Source of the DNA: Oxyruncus cristatus
Lineage: Eukaryota > Chordata > Aves > Passeriformes > Cotingidae
Direction: 5' to 3'
Assembly (NCBI GenBank): GCA_013399855.1
Contig: VXAY01006825.1
Coordinates: forward strand, 62,863-126,862
Length of the DNA: 64,000 nt
The notes beneath the pieces were generated by a model. The model ran no database searches and was not told the origin of the DNA. It was given only the letters and a program-made list of their open reading frames with translations. Position numbers and translations under genes: made by a program. Of the stretch, positions 28,488 to 39,765 are shown piece after piece (the first letter of the stretch is position 1; each line of letters begins with the position of its first letter).

Positions 28488-31400
28488 GGGTAGTTTGGTT
28501 TGGAGAGACCACTCTGTTTTCAGTGACAGTTTCACAAGACCATATAAAAATGTTAGTTTTTTCACTGCAAAATGAACTGAATTCTAGAAACCTCTTATGC
28601 ATGACAAAAAACGTCTGGCAGTAGGCTTCAGTCACTGCTGGCCTAGACTGGATTTAAACTGGTGACCTGGATGTAAGAAGCGCAGGATCACATTACCCAT
28701 CCCCAGAGTCCCGGATGACTTTGCAGTGACCCAGTTTGATTTATTTTTCAAGAACTCATTATTTACAGATGAGTGTTTAGCTGAAGAAGAAAAATTAACT
28801 GAGAAGACCCAGCATTTCTGTTAAAATTTGAAAGTAGCTTTGGTTTTGTTCGGTAACTGTAAGTCATATGAGTATATTGGTTTGCCTGAAGAGATATTTT
28901 TGAATTCTTAGCTGCAGTTTGTTTAATTGGTTTAAGTAATGTCAATATATTTTCAATTTCCCCTCTGAGTTTCAAAAAAAAAGCCCACAATTATTATTCA
29001 ACTTTAGAATAAAGTAGATTTTTGTCTGTAAGTCATACCTAAGCTCCAGTTCAGTTGGTCCTGTTATTTTGCCTAGGATTTGGATTCACTTCTACCCAGA
29101 GTAATATTTTAATTGTTATCTTGCTGTTTCGCTGTATGAATTTACAGCATTTTTCAAGATAAATTGGGGTTTTTTGTAATCTCAGCACATCACAATGTGA
29201 AGAAAAAGGTACTGGGAAAATTGTTGTTTGTAACCTTCCAAATTGTTTACAAAAAAAGAGGAGAAAATCTTCAACATAGATTTGTACATACCTTAAGTAA
29301 AGGTGGAAACACCTTCTCTTTTACAGAATTCCCCTTCTAGTACGAAGTGGCATGCAAAACATTTGAAATACGTTTTGGACAGTACCCAGATAAAAGCACA
29401 ATGCTACAATCTATATCGAGGGAAATTAGCTCATTTCCTACCTTAATTTCGGAAAATAGTACAGTAAAATTGGAAACTGCGTGGCATGGGCACTGAGGAA
29501 GACAAATGAAGTGAATAGCAGGAGGTTTTCTTGATGTGTCTCTTTCTCCTGGGAAGTAGGCAGCAGCGTAAGTGGGCCAGATGAATAACATCTAACAGCT
29601 TTTATACATTCCAGATGCTATTAATGTTTTTTTCCCTTCACCTGAAAGAAACAAAGAAAATGCACAACCCTTTACTCATGGATATAAATGGCTTCCTCCT
29701 TAAATGTGTCTGTTCTCAATGCAGAGTATATTTCACTCCCTTTGCTCTTGAATAAAGCTGGCAGTTCAGTGATTGTGGAAGGCAGAGAGGCACAGCAAAT
29801 ACTGCCACAGCTTCTGTGCCCACTGAGACAAAGGCACAGCTGATGCAGTGGTAAGCTTTGAAGTTTTGTGCAGTTACTGAGTTTTTGGTACATGCTCAGT
29901 GCCATCAACTACCTAAGCATTAGTGGCTTTATTAATAATGCCCGACCTACTGATAGTTTTTCATTAACACTTGGACAATCGAATTTACTGAACACGTTGC
30001 CTAGTCTAGAAAGCAGGACACAACCTGTTAAAAACAACATTCATTTTTGTACAGGGATTTTTATGCTGGTCTCTTGTTTTCAGCTCTGCTCATCCTCTGA
30101 AAAACCATCTGATATGTTTTTAAATTCCTGCAGTTTTTGAATAGGGACTTGAACTGTAAGCTGAAAAATTACTGTAAATCTCGTTATGTAGGTTCACAGA
30201 AGGGCTAGTAAAAGTGATTTATGTGGGGGTATTGACCTTAAGGAAGAAGGGGAAGTAGGTTCAGGGTAGGCAAAGAGGTCAATGATACACAATTTTGACT
30301 CTGCAACAGTAGAACTGTGTATCATTTTAGGAGTTCTTCACCCCTAATCTTGCTGTGTGGTTGAAACTGGACAGCCCATTCAGTGGGTACAGAACTTCAG
30401 AACTGCATAGTCATATGTATTAAGGGTTTAGACACCAAGAGCCATGTTTGTAACAATTACATTAAAGTGAAAATGCCATGAAGGATTATCCAGATGCAGC
30501 CTACTTGTTCTGTGCAAGGAAGGTCACTTACTTAAACATGATATAAACCAGAAGTTAACTGGAAGCTGGTGTATCGCTCTCTTATTTCCGCTTATCAACC
30601 AAGAGCTCAAATGAGTGCAGGTTGATGCAGGCGTATGACCTCATGTCACTCGTGAGGGCTGTGAATGTGCCAGTGTTTACCATATTTTTGGCTCTATGTT
30701 CACACAGAGATATGTGTGCTGAAGAACATGCTGAAACCTCTGCCTTGATCTCACGCTGTTATGTGGTAAAATAGTTTTCTTACCCTGCCTCTGTTACAAA
30801 GATCTTGTTTTTCAATCTGTGTGGTGTTTTACTTCTCTTATTTTCATGACCACAGCAGACACAGTAAGAACAAAATTCTTATCCAATTAGATGATGACAG
30901 CTTCTGTTTTCTTCCCGTGTATGCCAAGTTGCTGTCAAAAAGGCTGAATCACAACAAATAACTGCAACATGAAGTTCTTACAATTTCAAAGGGACTAGAA
31001 GACTTGTATTGGAAATTATACACAAGACAAGTACCGTTTTCGTGACAACTTCCAGCTTGGGCAGCTGCTTCCTGGGTTTGTGTGGGCTTGGTATTCAGTG
31101 TTATGTTTTCATGCACAATCCATTGCTGTGGTGACATATGCCAATGCTTTGTTACATTTACGATTTTTTATGAGATCAAAGGTTTTAAGCTATGTACTGC
31201 ATCATCTCCCACCTCTAAACAGAAAATTTGTAGAGGCTGTTCTCACACCAGGAGATGGAGATCGAAATCAAGAGAGGACCCCAATACTAAGACATGAATT
31301 CACTGCAAATGAAAGAGAACTATTTGTATGCCAGATATTTCTCTGAAACAGGCGTGGCTTCTGGTAGAGGTGAATTTATATCCGCTCAAGGTATTTGTAT

Positions 31401-32083
31401 TATGGTTTACATTCCATTTTATTGTAGTAGTATCAATTATGTGCGTTCTCCCTTTGGGCTTCCAGCATAATTTCTCTTCATCACCTTCCACTGGAATAAA
31501 TTTTGTGTGTATTTTAATGCCTTACAGACGCGAGAAGTTACTGCTTAATTGTGCAGCATTACTTCCCATCTCCTTTGTCCTTCTAACATGAAATACAAGA
31601 AGGAGGAAAAAGGAGTTGTCTGGCCATTCGTTTAGGGCTTCTCTTTTTCTGAGACCAGGACACCTTGTTGCTATTAGTGCTGGTTGTCTGCAGATGTAAC
31701 CCTAGGGACACATCAGTGCTCCTGCATTTCTTCAAGTGTCTTTGAGCCGTTCTTAAGGTCAAGGAAGAAAGAGTGAAGCTCAGCATGTCTGACATTCTGC
31801 AGATGTACAAGAGATGGTAAGTGTTCCATGTCACTGCACTTAAGCACTTCGAAGCAGTAATTAGGTTTTTAAAGCTTCACAATTAATTTCAACTGCAAAA
31901 GGGGCAATCTTATCAAAACAAGAACATTTTACTTCTGCTTTTGAAAACCTTATTAGACCAATTTCCATTGCTGCATCACAGAACATAACTTTCTTCATGC
32001 CATCTGTCTAGCCTACTCTTTGTTTGTGATAGTAAAAACTTAACTCATGGTCATCTTGATTGATTATGGGAAAATTGTTGACT
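28488..32083. other. intergenic DNA, 3.6 kb, nothing recognised
   Basis: AT-rich single-copy-looking sequence. Several short frames (for example 29868-30140 and 31080-31346) have no recognisable domain, splice context or homology. Confidence 0.75.
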
Positions 32084-33393
32084 CTGGAGGTTGGTCAGTG
32101 TGACATCCATCTTCAAGAAGGGTCAGAAGAAGGGTCCTGGGAACTATAGGCCTGTCAGCTTGATCTTGGTGCTGGGGAGGGTTATGGAACAGATGATCTT
32201 GAGTGCAGTCACAGCGTGTACAGGACATCCAGGGAATCAGGCTCAGCCAATATGAGTTTGTGGAAGGCAGGTCCTGCTTGACCAACCTGATCCCCTTCCA
32301 TGACCAGGAGACCCACCTAGTTGATGAGGGAAAAGCTGTGGATGTTGTCTGCCTGGACTTAAAAGCCTCCCAATACTGTCTCCCATGGCATTCTGCTGGA
32401 GAATTTGGCAGCCCATGGCTTGGACAGGCACACTCTGCTGGGTAAAGAACTGGCTGTTTGGCCAGGCCCAGAGAGTGGGGGTGAAGGAGTTACATCCAAC
32501 TGGTGGCTGGTCACCAGTGGTGTTCCCCAGGGCTCAGTACTGGGGCCAATTCTGTGTAATATCTTCATCAATGACCTGGACAAGGAGACTGAGGTCACCC
32601 CCAGGCAGTGTGCAGACAACACCAAGTCTGGCAGGAGTCTTGCTCTGCTGGAGGGTAGGAATTCTCTGCAGCGGGATCTGAACAGGCTGGATTGATGGGC
32701 CAAGGCCAGTGGTGTGGGGTTCAACAAGGCCAAGTGCCAGGTCCTGCCCTTGGGTCACAACAACCCCAGGCAGCGCTACAGGCTGGGGCAGAGTGGCTGG
32801 AAAGCTGCCCAGCGAGAAAGAACCTGAGGGTGCTGGTCAGCAGTGGCTGAACATGAGCCAGAAGCACACCCAGATGGACAAGAAGGCAAATTAAATCCTG
32901 GCTTGTATCAGGAATAGTGTGGCCAGCAGGGCCAGGGCAGTGATTGCCCTCCTGTACTCAGCACTGGTGAGGGCACACCTCAAACACTATGTACCGTTCT
33001 GGGCCTCTCACTCCAAAGAAGACACTCAGGTGCTGGAGTATGTCCAGAGAAGGGCAACGGAGCTGGTGAAGGGTCTGAAGCACAAGTCTTGGAAGAGCAG
33101 CAGAGGGAGCTCGGGTTATTTAGCCTGGACAAGAGGTGGCTCAGGGAAAACCTTATTGCTCTCTACAACTACCTGGAAGGAGGTTGTACCAAGAAGGGGG
33201 TTGGCCTCTTCTCTAACTAGCAACAGGACTAGAGGACATAGCATCAGGCTGCATCAGGGGAGGTTTAGGTTGGACATCAGAAAGAGTTTCTTTACTGAAG
33301 GGGTTGTCAGGCATTGTAAGAGGGTGCCCATAGAGGTAGTGGAGTCACCATCCCTGAAAGTGTTAAGGAAACAACCAGACATGGCTCTCTGCC
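32084..33393 (+). mobile_element. CR1 LINE, ORF2 reverse transcriptase (defective) to 3' region
   Basis: The copy encodes recognisable reverse-transcriptase pieces: a GNYRPVSL-like motif near 32137-32160, [10 protein letters not shown] near 32519, FINDLD at 32564-32581 and CADN at 32609-32620. The last stands where an F/Y-A-D-D catalytic motif is expected, so the second Asp is replaced by Asn. Frameshifts and stops split the frame at several places. The 3' part shares GTGCTGGAGTATGTCCAGAG with the CR1 at 12.7 kb and is therefore a similar subfamily. The terminal 3' repeat is missing or too decayed to see. Confidence 0.93.
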
Positions 33394-33419
33394 TTTCCAA
33401 CTGTGTCAAGTCCTGTTGA

Positions 33420-33600
33420 AAGTTCACACCTGAAAGATACTGCTGGAAAGATAAACATGAAATTTGAGTACCCTTTTCTTAACCTTAGTAGTCCAGAGAG
33501 CTACAGAAAATACATTTCTGTGAAGGCTTCATTTACTGCAGGTGTAAACGTTTTCAGGAAGGTCACACATTTGTTATCTTTTTCCTCATGGAATGGCTGG
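33420..33600 (+). repeat. unidentified duplicated segment, copy 1
   Basis: The core 33448-33582 aligns without gaps to 36655-36789 at about 81% identity (26 differences in 135 bases, counted by eye). One frame is open through the core in both copies and gives similar peptides (for example LNLSSPESYRKY against LNLSSTERYRKY). The differences are mostly nonsynonymous, so there is no clear sign of protein constraint. The segment sits between two CR1 copies. I do not recognise it as CR1 or the LTR. Confidence 0.75.
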
Positions 33601-33649
33601 CATACATGGAGCTTACAGCTGGCAGTGACATAGTTGAGTCTGTTGTAGA

Positions 33650-35510
33650 CCTCCCAGCCAGGATGATGACACCAGTGAATTATTCTTTGAGGAACTAAGA
33701 GACACCTCTAAATCAACGGTCCTTGTTCTTATGGGGTGCTTTGACTTGCCATATGTTAACAGGGGACACCACACTCCTGGCATAAACAGGTCCAGAAGAT
33801 TCTTAAAACATCTGGCTGCTACTTCATAGTTCAGGTACTAAGGGGTCAGCTAATAAAGATATCTTCCTTGATTTTGTTGCTTTTGCAGAGAGAGTCTTGT
33901 GAGTCAAGTGGCCATTGGTGGTCTTCTTGGCCACAGTGACCACAGAGCAATCCTCTCGGTTTAAAATCTCTGTTGACAGGAGGAAAACTGAGCAAAACTT
34001 AAACTCTGGACATGAGGAGAGCAGACTTCAGACTGCTCAGGGCACTAGTGAGTAGGGTTCCCTGGGAAAACACTTTTGAAGGTGCTGGGGTCCATCAGTG
34101 CTGGTCACTTTTTAAGCACCACCTCCTAAGGGCACAGGAATAGGTAATGCCTAAACATCAAAAGTTAAGCAGGTAAGGCAGAAGGTCGGCTTGGTTGAGC
34201 AGGAATCTTCTTTGGGTGGTAGAGGCAAAAAAGGAAAGTGTATGCTAAGTGGAAACAAGGTGAGGTGACATAGGAGAAATACAGAGATGCTATTTGCCAC
34301 TGTATGGAGGAAACGTGTAGCCACAGCTCAACTAGAGTTGAAGTTGGCCAGAAATGCTGGAGACAATAAAAAGAGGGGGTTTTAATATGTTAATAGCAAA
34401 AGGCAGTGCAGAAATAACATCAGCCTGTTACAGGATGAGGATGGTCAGCTCACAAACAGGGACATAGAAAAGGCAGAGGTGTTTAATGCTTTCTTTGCCT
34501 TTATTTTCAACACCAATGATGGACTAAGGACCATGGCTGTGAGAATGATAAACTCCCAATTGACCCTGAAGTTATGAGGGATCTGCTGCTCCAAGTGGAT
34601 CCCTATAAATCTATGGGGGCTAATGGGATTCTTCTGAGAATACTCAAAGAGCTGCCTGATGTCCTTGTGAGGCCTCTCTCAATGATTTTGAGCAGTCTTC
34701 GGAGTCTGGAGAGGTCCAGTTGACTGGAAGCTAGCTAATGTCCTAATCTTCCAGAAGGGCGAGAAGGATGACCCTGAAAACTACAGGCCCGTCAGTCTCA
34801 CTTCTGTGCTTGGTAAAATTATGGAGAAGATTATTCTGGAGGTATTGAAAAACACCTGAAGGACAATGCAGTCATTGGTCTCAGAGCCAGCAGGGCTTTA
34901 TGCTGGCAAAGTCCTGCTTGGCAAACTTAATTTCCTTTTATGACAAAACAACCCACCTAGTTGATCAAGGAAAGCCAGTTGATGTAATCTTTTTGAATTT
35001 CAGTAAAACTTTCAGTACTGTCTCTCAGAGGATCCCTCTGGACAAAATGTCCAGCACACAGCTGGATAAACACATTATGTGGTGGGTTAGCAATTGGCTC
35101 ACGGGTCAAACACAGAGGGTAATAGAGAATGGGGTGACATCAGACTGGTGACCTGTCACTAGTGGGCTTCCACAGGGCTCCATCTTGGGCCCTGTGCTCT
35201 TCAACATCTCCATAAATGACTTGGATGCAGGAGTGGAAGGGATACTAAGCAAGTTTGCAGGTGATACAAAACTGGGAGGAGCTGTTGACTCCTTCGAAGC
35301 ACAGAGGCCCTGCTGAGAGTCCTTGACAAATTAGAGGACTGGGCAATCTCCAATCACAGGAAGTTCAACAAGGGAAGGTGCTGGATTCTGCACCTGGGAT
35401 GGGACAAAACCAGATGTTCATACAGACTGGGAAATGAGATGCTGGAAGCTGTGTCATGGAAAAGGACCTGGGGCTCCTGGTCAGTGGCAAGTTGAATCTG
35501 AGTCAGGGGT
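33650..35510 (+). mobile_element. CR1 LINE, long copy with endonuclease and reverse transcriptase remnants
   Basis: About 1.9 kb of CR1 ORF2, older than its neighbour. It begins with endonuclease/linker remnants. Reverse-transcriptase sequence follows, with an [14 protein letters not shown] motif near 34780, FSKTFSTVS near 35000 (usual consensus SKAFDTVS) and FAGD at 35254-35265, where the first catalytic Asp is Gly. Stops and frameshifts are frequent. It is truncated before the 3' UTR and stops near a small local duplication at 35491-35533. It has the same orientation as the preceding CR1. Confidence 0.92.
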
Positions 35511-35533
35511 ATCTGACTCAGTTGAATCTGAGT
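35491..35533. repeat. 13-bp direct repeat with TGAGTCA / TGACTCA inverted pair
   Basis: GTTGAATCTGAGT occurs at 35491-35503 and again at 35521-35533. Between and overlapping them are TGAGTCA (35499-35505) and its reverse complement TGACTCA (35514-35520), both matching the AP-1 consensus. It lies at the right edge of a CR1 and probably arose from slippage or insertion damage. Confidence 0.7.
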
Positions 35534-36640
35534 TTCTGGAGTAGAAACTAATTTAAAGCAGCTCTTCCAGGTGAACATGCTTCTCTGGATGTGGCATGGG
35601 GATTAATAAAGGAAGCAACCTTTGGGTAAGCCCAGCTGTGTGAGTGGGCAGCTCATCACCTCTCAGAGCTCAAGTGAGCTCATCTGTCTCATCTCTGCCC
35701 ATGGCACCCCTGCTGAATTCACAAAGTAGCCTTACTGCCTGTTCTGCCTGTGTCACTGTTCCTCAGATCACAGAGTGCTGCCTGTTTCCTTGCGGATGTT
35801 TTTTTAATGGCTTAACAACTGTCTGGGAAGAGATTTCTGGCCCTGAGAAACAATCCTGTTACCTTGCTGGTTAGAGACAGTCGTGACTGGCTTCCTCACT
35901 GCCTTCCAAGAGTTCCCAGCGTTCTCCCTGGAGAAGGCCATCTCACTCTTTCCCTTTCTGTTCCTTGCTACTGTAGCCTCCTTTAATGTAATTACAGGAT
36001 CAATCAGAGTAATGTCAGGTAGGCAAGGTGAATCACAGACACTACTCCTACAAAATAACAAAGGCATCAACTACACTGTGTAATGGTGTGTCTCTCACCT
36101 CCAGCCACCTCACCTGCCTGAAGCCCAGGAAGTGGTCAAGCTGGGGCTATTCAGCCTCTGGAGTTACTAAGCAAAAAGCAATCTCTAGTTATTTTTAAAC
36201 TAAATGAGTTTGCACAGTGAAATATTTTTACCCAGAATTGTTTCTGTCCAGACACAGACACTGTCCAAATACAGTGCCAGATGGTGACAGGTTCATGGAA
36301 GGATAATTTCAAACACAGAAAAATACCTACCATAAGGAATTGACACATTTATCTTTAAAAAAAAAAAAAAATTGATTGCTCATATAAGACAACTTTGCAC
36401 TTTGCTGCTCAAAAAGAGAGCAAAAGGTCCTCTGAGAACTTGCCAGGAGAGTGTCTCCAGCATATCATGCCTCCTAACCTCTTGTCATCCTTCTCAACCA
36501 TCAGCCCCCACCTCAGTCTTATGGTGAACTTCGAAAATAAGTGCTGGGATCCATCAAATGATAGCTCTGTTTGAGTGAGCACAAGGTCTAACAGTATGCC
36601 ATGTGAGGTCACTATTTGACTTGACTACAGAGTTCTGTCT
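35534..36640. other. intergenic DNA, no gene recognised
   Basis: Moderately GC-rich sequence with short open frames on both strands and a 14-base-class A run near 36357-36371. The part from about 36405 to 36630 may belong to the same element as the duplicated segment that follows, but has no counterpart visible beside copy 1. Confidence 0.6.
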
Positions 36641-36806
36641 TGAAAAATGCTGTGAAGATAAACGTGGAATTTCAGTATACTTTTTTAAACCTTAGTAGTA
36701 CAGAGAGGTACAGAAAATACTGTTCTGTGAAGGCTGCGTTCGCCACAGATGTAAGCATTTACAGGAAGGTCATCCATGTATTATCTTTCACATGTTCACT
36801 GGTGGG
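36628..36806 (+). repeat. unidentified duplicated segment, copy 2
   Basis: Second copy of the segment at 33.4 kb. The gap-free core is 36655-36789. Similarity fades within about 25 bp on either side of the core. Unlike copy 1 it is not bordered by CR1. Its origin is unknown: it could be an old tandem duplication later split by the CR1 insertion, or two copies of a dispersed repeat. Confidence 0.75.
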
Positions 36807-39405
36807 GCCTATTTTTCCCTCTAGTTTTGCCTGAAAATACTCCCTGTCTCACATAAATGTACCAGCTGTCTTCTGATAGCCTGTACACCCAGTAGTCAAG
36901 GTTTGCCCTGGACTCAAGTGTATCAAAGGCAGCAACCCATCAATTGTGTATTAACAGAGCCCATTTGCAGAGGATTGAATTTTGCCTTTAATGTTTTAGA
37001 TAGCAGGGACAAGACTTTCATAAGGGCAAATCTTGGGAGACTTCTAAAGAAAAATGAAACTCAGTAAGTGAGGAATGAGAGGGAAGTTTAAAATACGTAT
37101 TTTTGCAAGGGAGAAAGTAATTTTTGACATCTCTACTGAAGCCTCTCTTGCTCTGTGACATAGAAAATAATTTCACTATTCACAGGCCTTGCAGACATGC
37201 CTTCAGAGGGCTGTGAGGAACTGTGTTAGTCTGTGGAGCCTCTGAAGGCCACCTCTGGCCACATGGTCTTTCCATTTTCCAACAAGGAGCTTCCTCATCA
37301 CTGCAGGGGAGAAAGGGGAGGAGAGCTCAGGGAAATCTGATTTCTCAAGCAACTGATCTCAAACAGACCGGTCAAGCAGCCTTTGCCAGGGAGACTCCAG
37401 GCTGGGAGACAGGCAGATAGAATTAACACTAAATGAAATCCCCGGTCCTATTTATGTAAGTATTAATGCTTGCATAGATTATTGCAGATTGCCAATAAAA
37501 TGTTTGTTGTGGGAGATACACAGCTGAATTTTTGCCTTTTGCCTGTAAATGATCAGGTACCCATTCAGACTTTCAAAGTCTGAATGGAGAAACCACTATC
37601 ATAGGCTAAAGGAATATCTCTCTTCAGTCATGGATCTTTTTAGATGTCTAGTGCATCTCAATCACTGTCAGGTTTGCACTGAGGATACTGTCCAATAGGA
37701 ATTGTGTTATGCTGTCCATACGTAATGTAAACCAGCAAGGAAATTATAAATAGTAGTAATTCTTGTCTGAATAAATCCAAGCTCAACTTTTATTTCCTCC
37801 AGCCTGAACTGAAATTAGGCTACCAGGTTTCAGATCTTAATATTTTTACTTTGAACTTTGTACTAGCCTGGTTTTATTTTTACTGAACAACACTTTCTTC
37901 TAATTCACATCTGCGTCACTGCTCCTGTTGTCATGTGAATAGCCATGTGGCCTAAGCAGAGTCTAGATTTCATCATCACAACAGAAAGTATTTTGGGAGT
38001 ACCAGCAACAATAGGATCTACCTGCCAATATATAGTGAGTGAAAATCAGGCTGGTTTTAATGCACCAGTGGAAAGAAAGGAAAGTCAAGCTCACTGAGAT
38101 TTTGCCTAAAATTCGTGTTCTCATGAAAGCCCACTGGTATGGGTTTTCATTATAAAGAACAAATAGTATAATTTATTAAAGGAATAGAAAAGTTCCTGTA
38201 CCCTTTTGCATTTGTATCTCTGTAGCTCTAGCTTGCAATTTTTTACTAAACCTCTGAATCTGCAGATTGGGGCTTACAGTGGTCATGGCCAAATACCTCA
38301 GCAAACTGTGCCTCAATGTGGTAGTCACTAAAATCCTGATGTGGAAGATGAGTAAATTATAGCTAACTTGAAGAGAAGCTTATATTATGTATACAGTTCT
38401 TTCTTCTGTGTCATTTGCAGACTCATACAACAGCTTTGGAAGAAAACTGTCTATAGTGAGAGTTAAAGTTTCGTTTGGGCTTGGAATATATCCTGTCCCA
38501 AGACAAGCCCTGTGCTCTTGCTAGCTGACATGCTTCAGTAGAATTTCAGTAGAGTCCAAAGTACTCCAAGGTTTTAAAAAGAATATTTCAAAGATATAGG
38601 AGAAATGGGAAAAAAATAATAGTCCATTTATAAATATGCTACAAAAACCAATCACTTAGAATCTTTACTGAAAGACATTAAAAATATAAGTTGCCATAAC
38701 TGGAAATAGCAAAATTTACATGCATGTAAAAACTCCATTACTGAATCATCCTGCTCCACCCTGGATACCAGATTTGCATCCTTTCCTTCCCTTTGTTTAT
38801 ATTTTTGCAAAATGAAATGCAATTTAATTTCCCTTCTTCGGCTTCCATGAACTTTTACAGACCTCAAAATTTTGACTGATCCTTCACATTGACCTCTTTT
38901 TCTCCAAATCATCCGAAGTAGATTGCTTCAATATGATGGTGGTTCAATATGTCAGGCTTTTCTAAGTGGTCAGAAATCCTTTGCTGCTACAACTCCACAC
39001 AGACACAACAGAGAATGTTGTGTTTTTCACTGGAATAGAAATAAAGCTTATTCTGTGATATACATGCTGGGAGGGAAAAAAAGAAAAGAAAAAAAAAAGA
39101 AATAAACCCAAAACAAAACAAAAAATCCAAAATCCTAGACCAAGAAAAAAGTCCACCAAATCAACAAAACCAACCAAAACCAACTCAAAGAAAGAATTAG
39201 AGCAGCACGTACCAGAAACATTTATGCAGTGAACATTAGGACTTGCAAACTAAGAGACAGGTGGCATCAGTAGATGCTGGAAAAGATATTTACCTTTTGC
39301 TTTAGAAGCTGTTAGTTGAAAGTTTAAAGAAGTAGTCAGAAAGTCTGCCTGCTCAGTTGTTAGCTTCAATATTTTGCTTATGTTTCTTTGCTTTCCACTG
39401 TGTAA
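36807..39405. other. intergenic DNA, 2.6 kb, nothing recognised apart from a palindrome
   Basis: AT-rich sequence, with an A-rich tract at about 39068-39190. No convincing coding frame. Confidence 0.75.
37561..37587. repeat. 27-bp near-perfect palindrome (13-bp arms, 1-base centre)
   Basis: CCATTCAGACTTT (37561-37573) and its exact reverse complement AAAGTCTGAATGG (37575-37587) flank a single C. The symmetry stops sharply on both sides. Confidence 0.95.
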
Positions 39406-39542
39406 AATAAAATGGAATGGAATAGAATAGAATAGAATAGAATAGAATAGAATAGAATAGAATAGAATAGAATAGAATAGAATAAGAATAGAATAAGAAT
39501 AGAATAGAATAGAATAAGAATAGAATAAGAATAGAATAGAAT
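39406..39542. repeat. pentanucleotide microsatellite (AATAG)n with AATAAG variants
   Basis: About 135 bp of AATAG units follow two or three AATGG units. Hexamer AATAAG variants recur in the right half (39481-39530), so the tract is mature and partly degenerate. It abuts the 3' end of an antisense CR1, whose ATTCTATG-like tail is the likely seed. Confidence 0.97.
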
Positions 39543-39765
39543 ATTTCAGCTGGAAGGGACCTACAAGAGTAATCTCACCTAACTGCCTGAGCATTTCAGG
39601 GCTGACCAAAAGTTAAAGCATTTTCTTAAGGGCATCATCCAAATGCTCCTTAAACAGCAACAGGCTCAGCACATCAACCTCACTATCTAGGAGGCCTGTT
39701 CCAGGGGATCCTTCTGGTAAAAAAATGCATCTGTTTCTTCTCTAAACTTTAATAGACCAAGGAAG
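39543..39765 (-). mobile_element. CR1 LINE 3' fragment, antisense
   Basis: CR1 reverse-complement blocks: CAGCTGGAAGGGACCTACAA, AACTGCCTGAGCATTTCAGG, GGGCTGACCAAAAGTTAAAG, GGAGGCCTGTTCCAGGGGAT. The right edge fades near 39.76 kb. The microsatellite stands at its 3' end. Confidence 0.9.
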
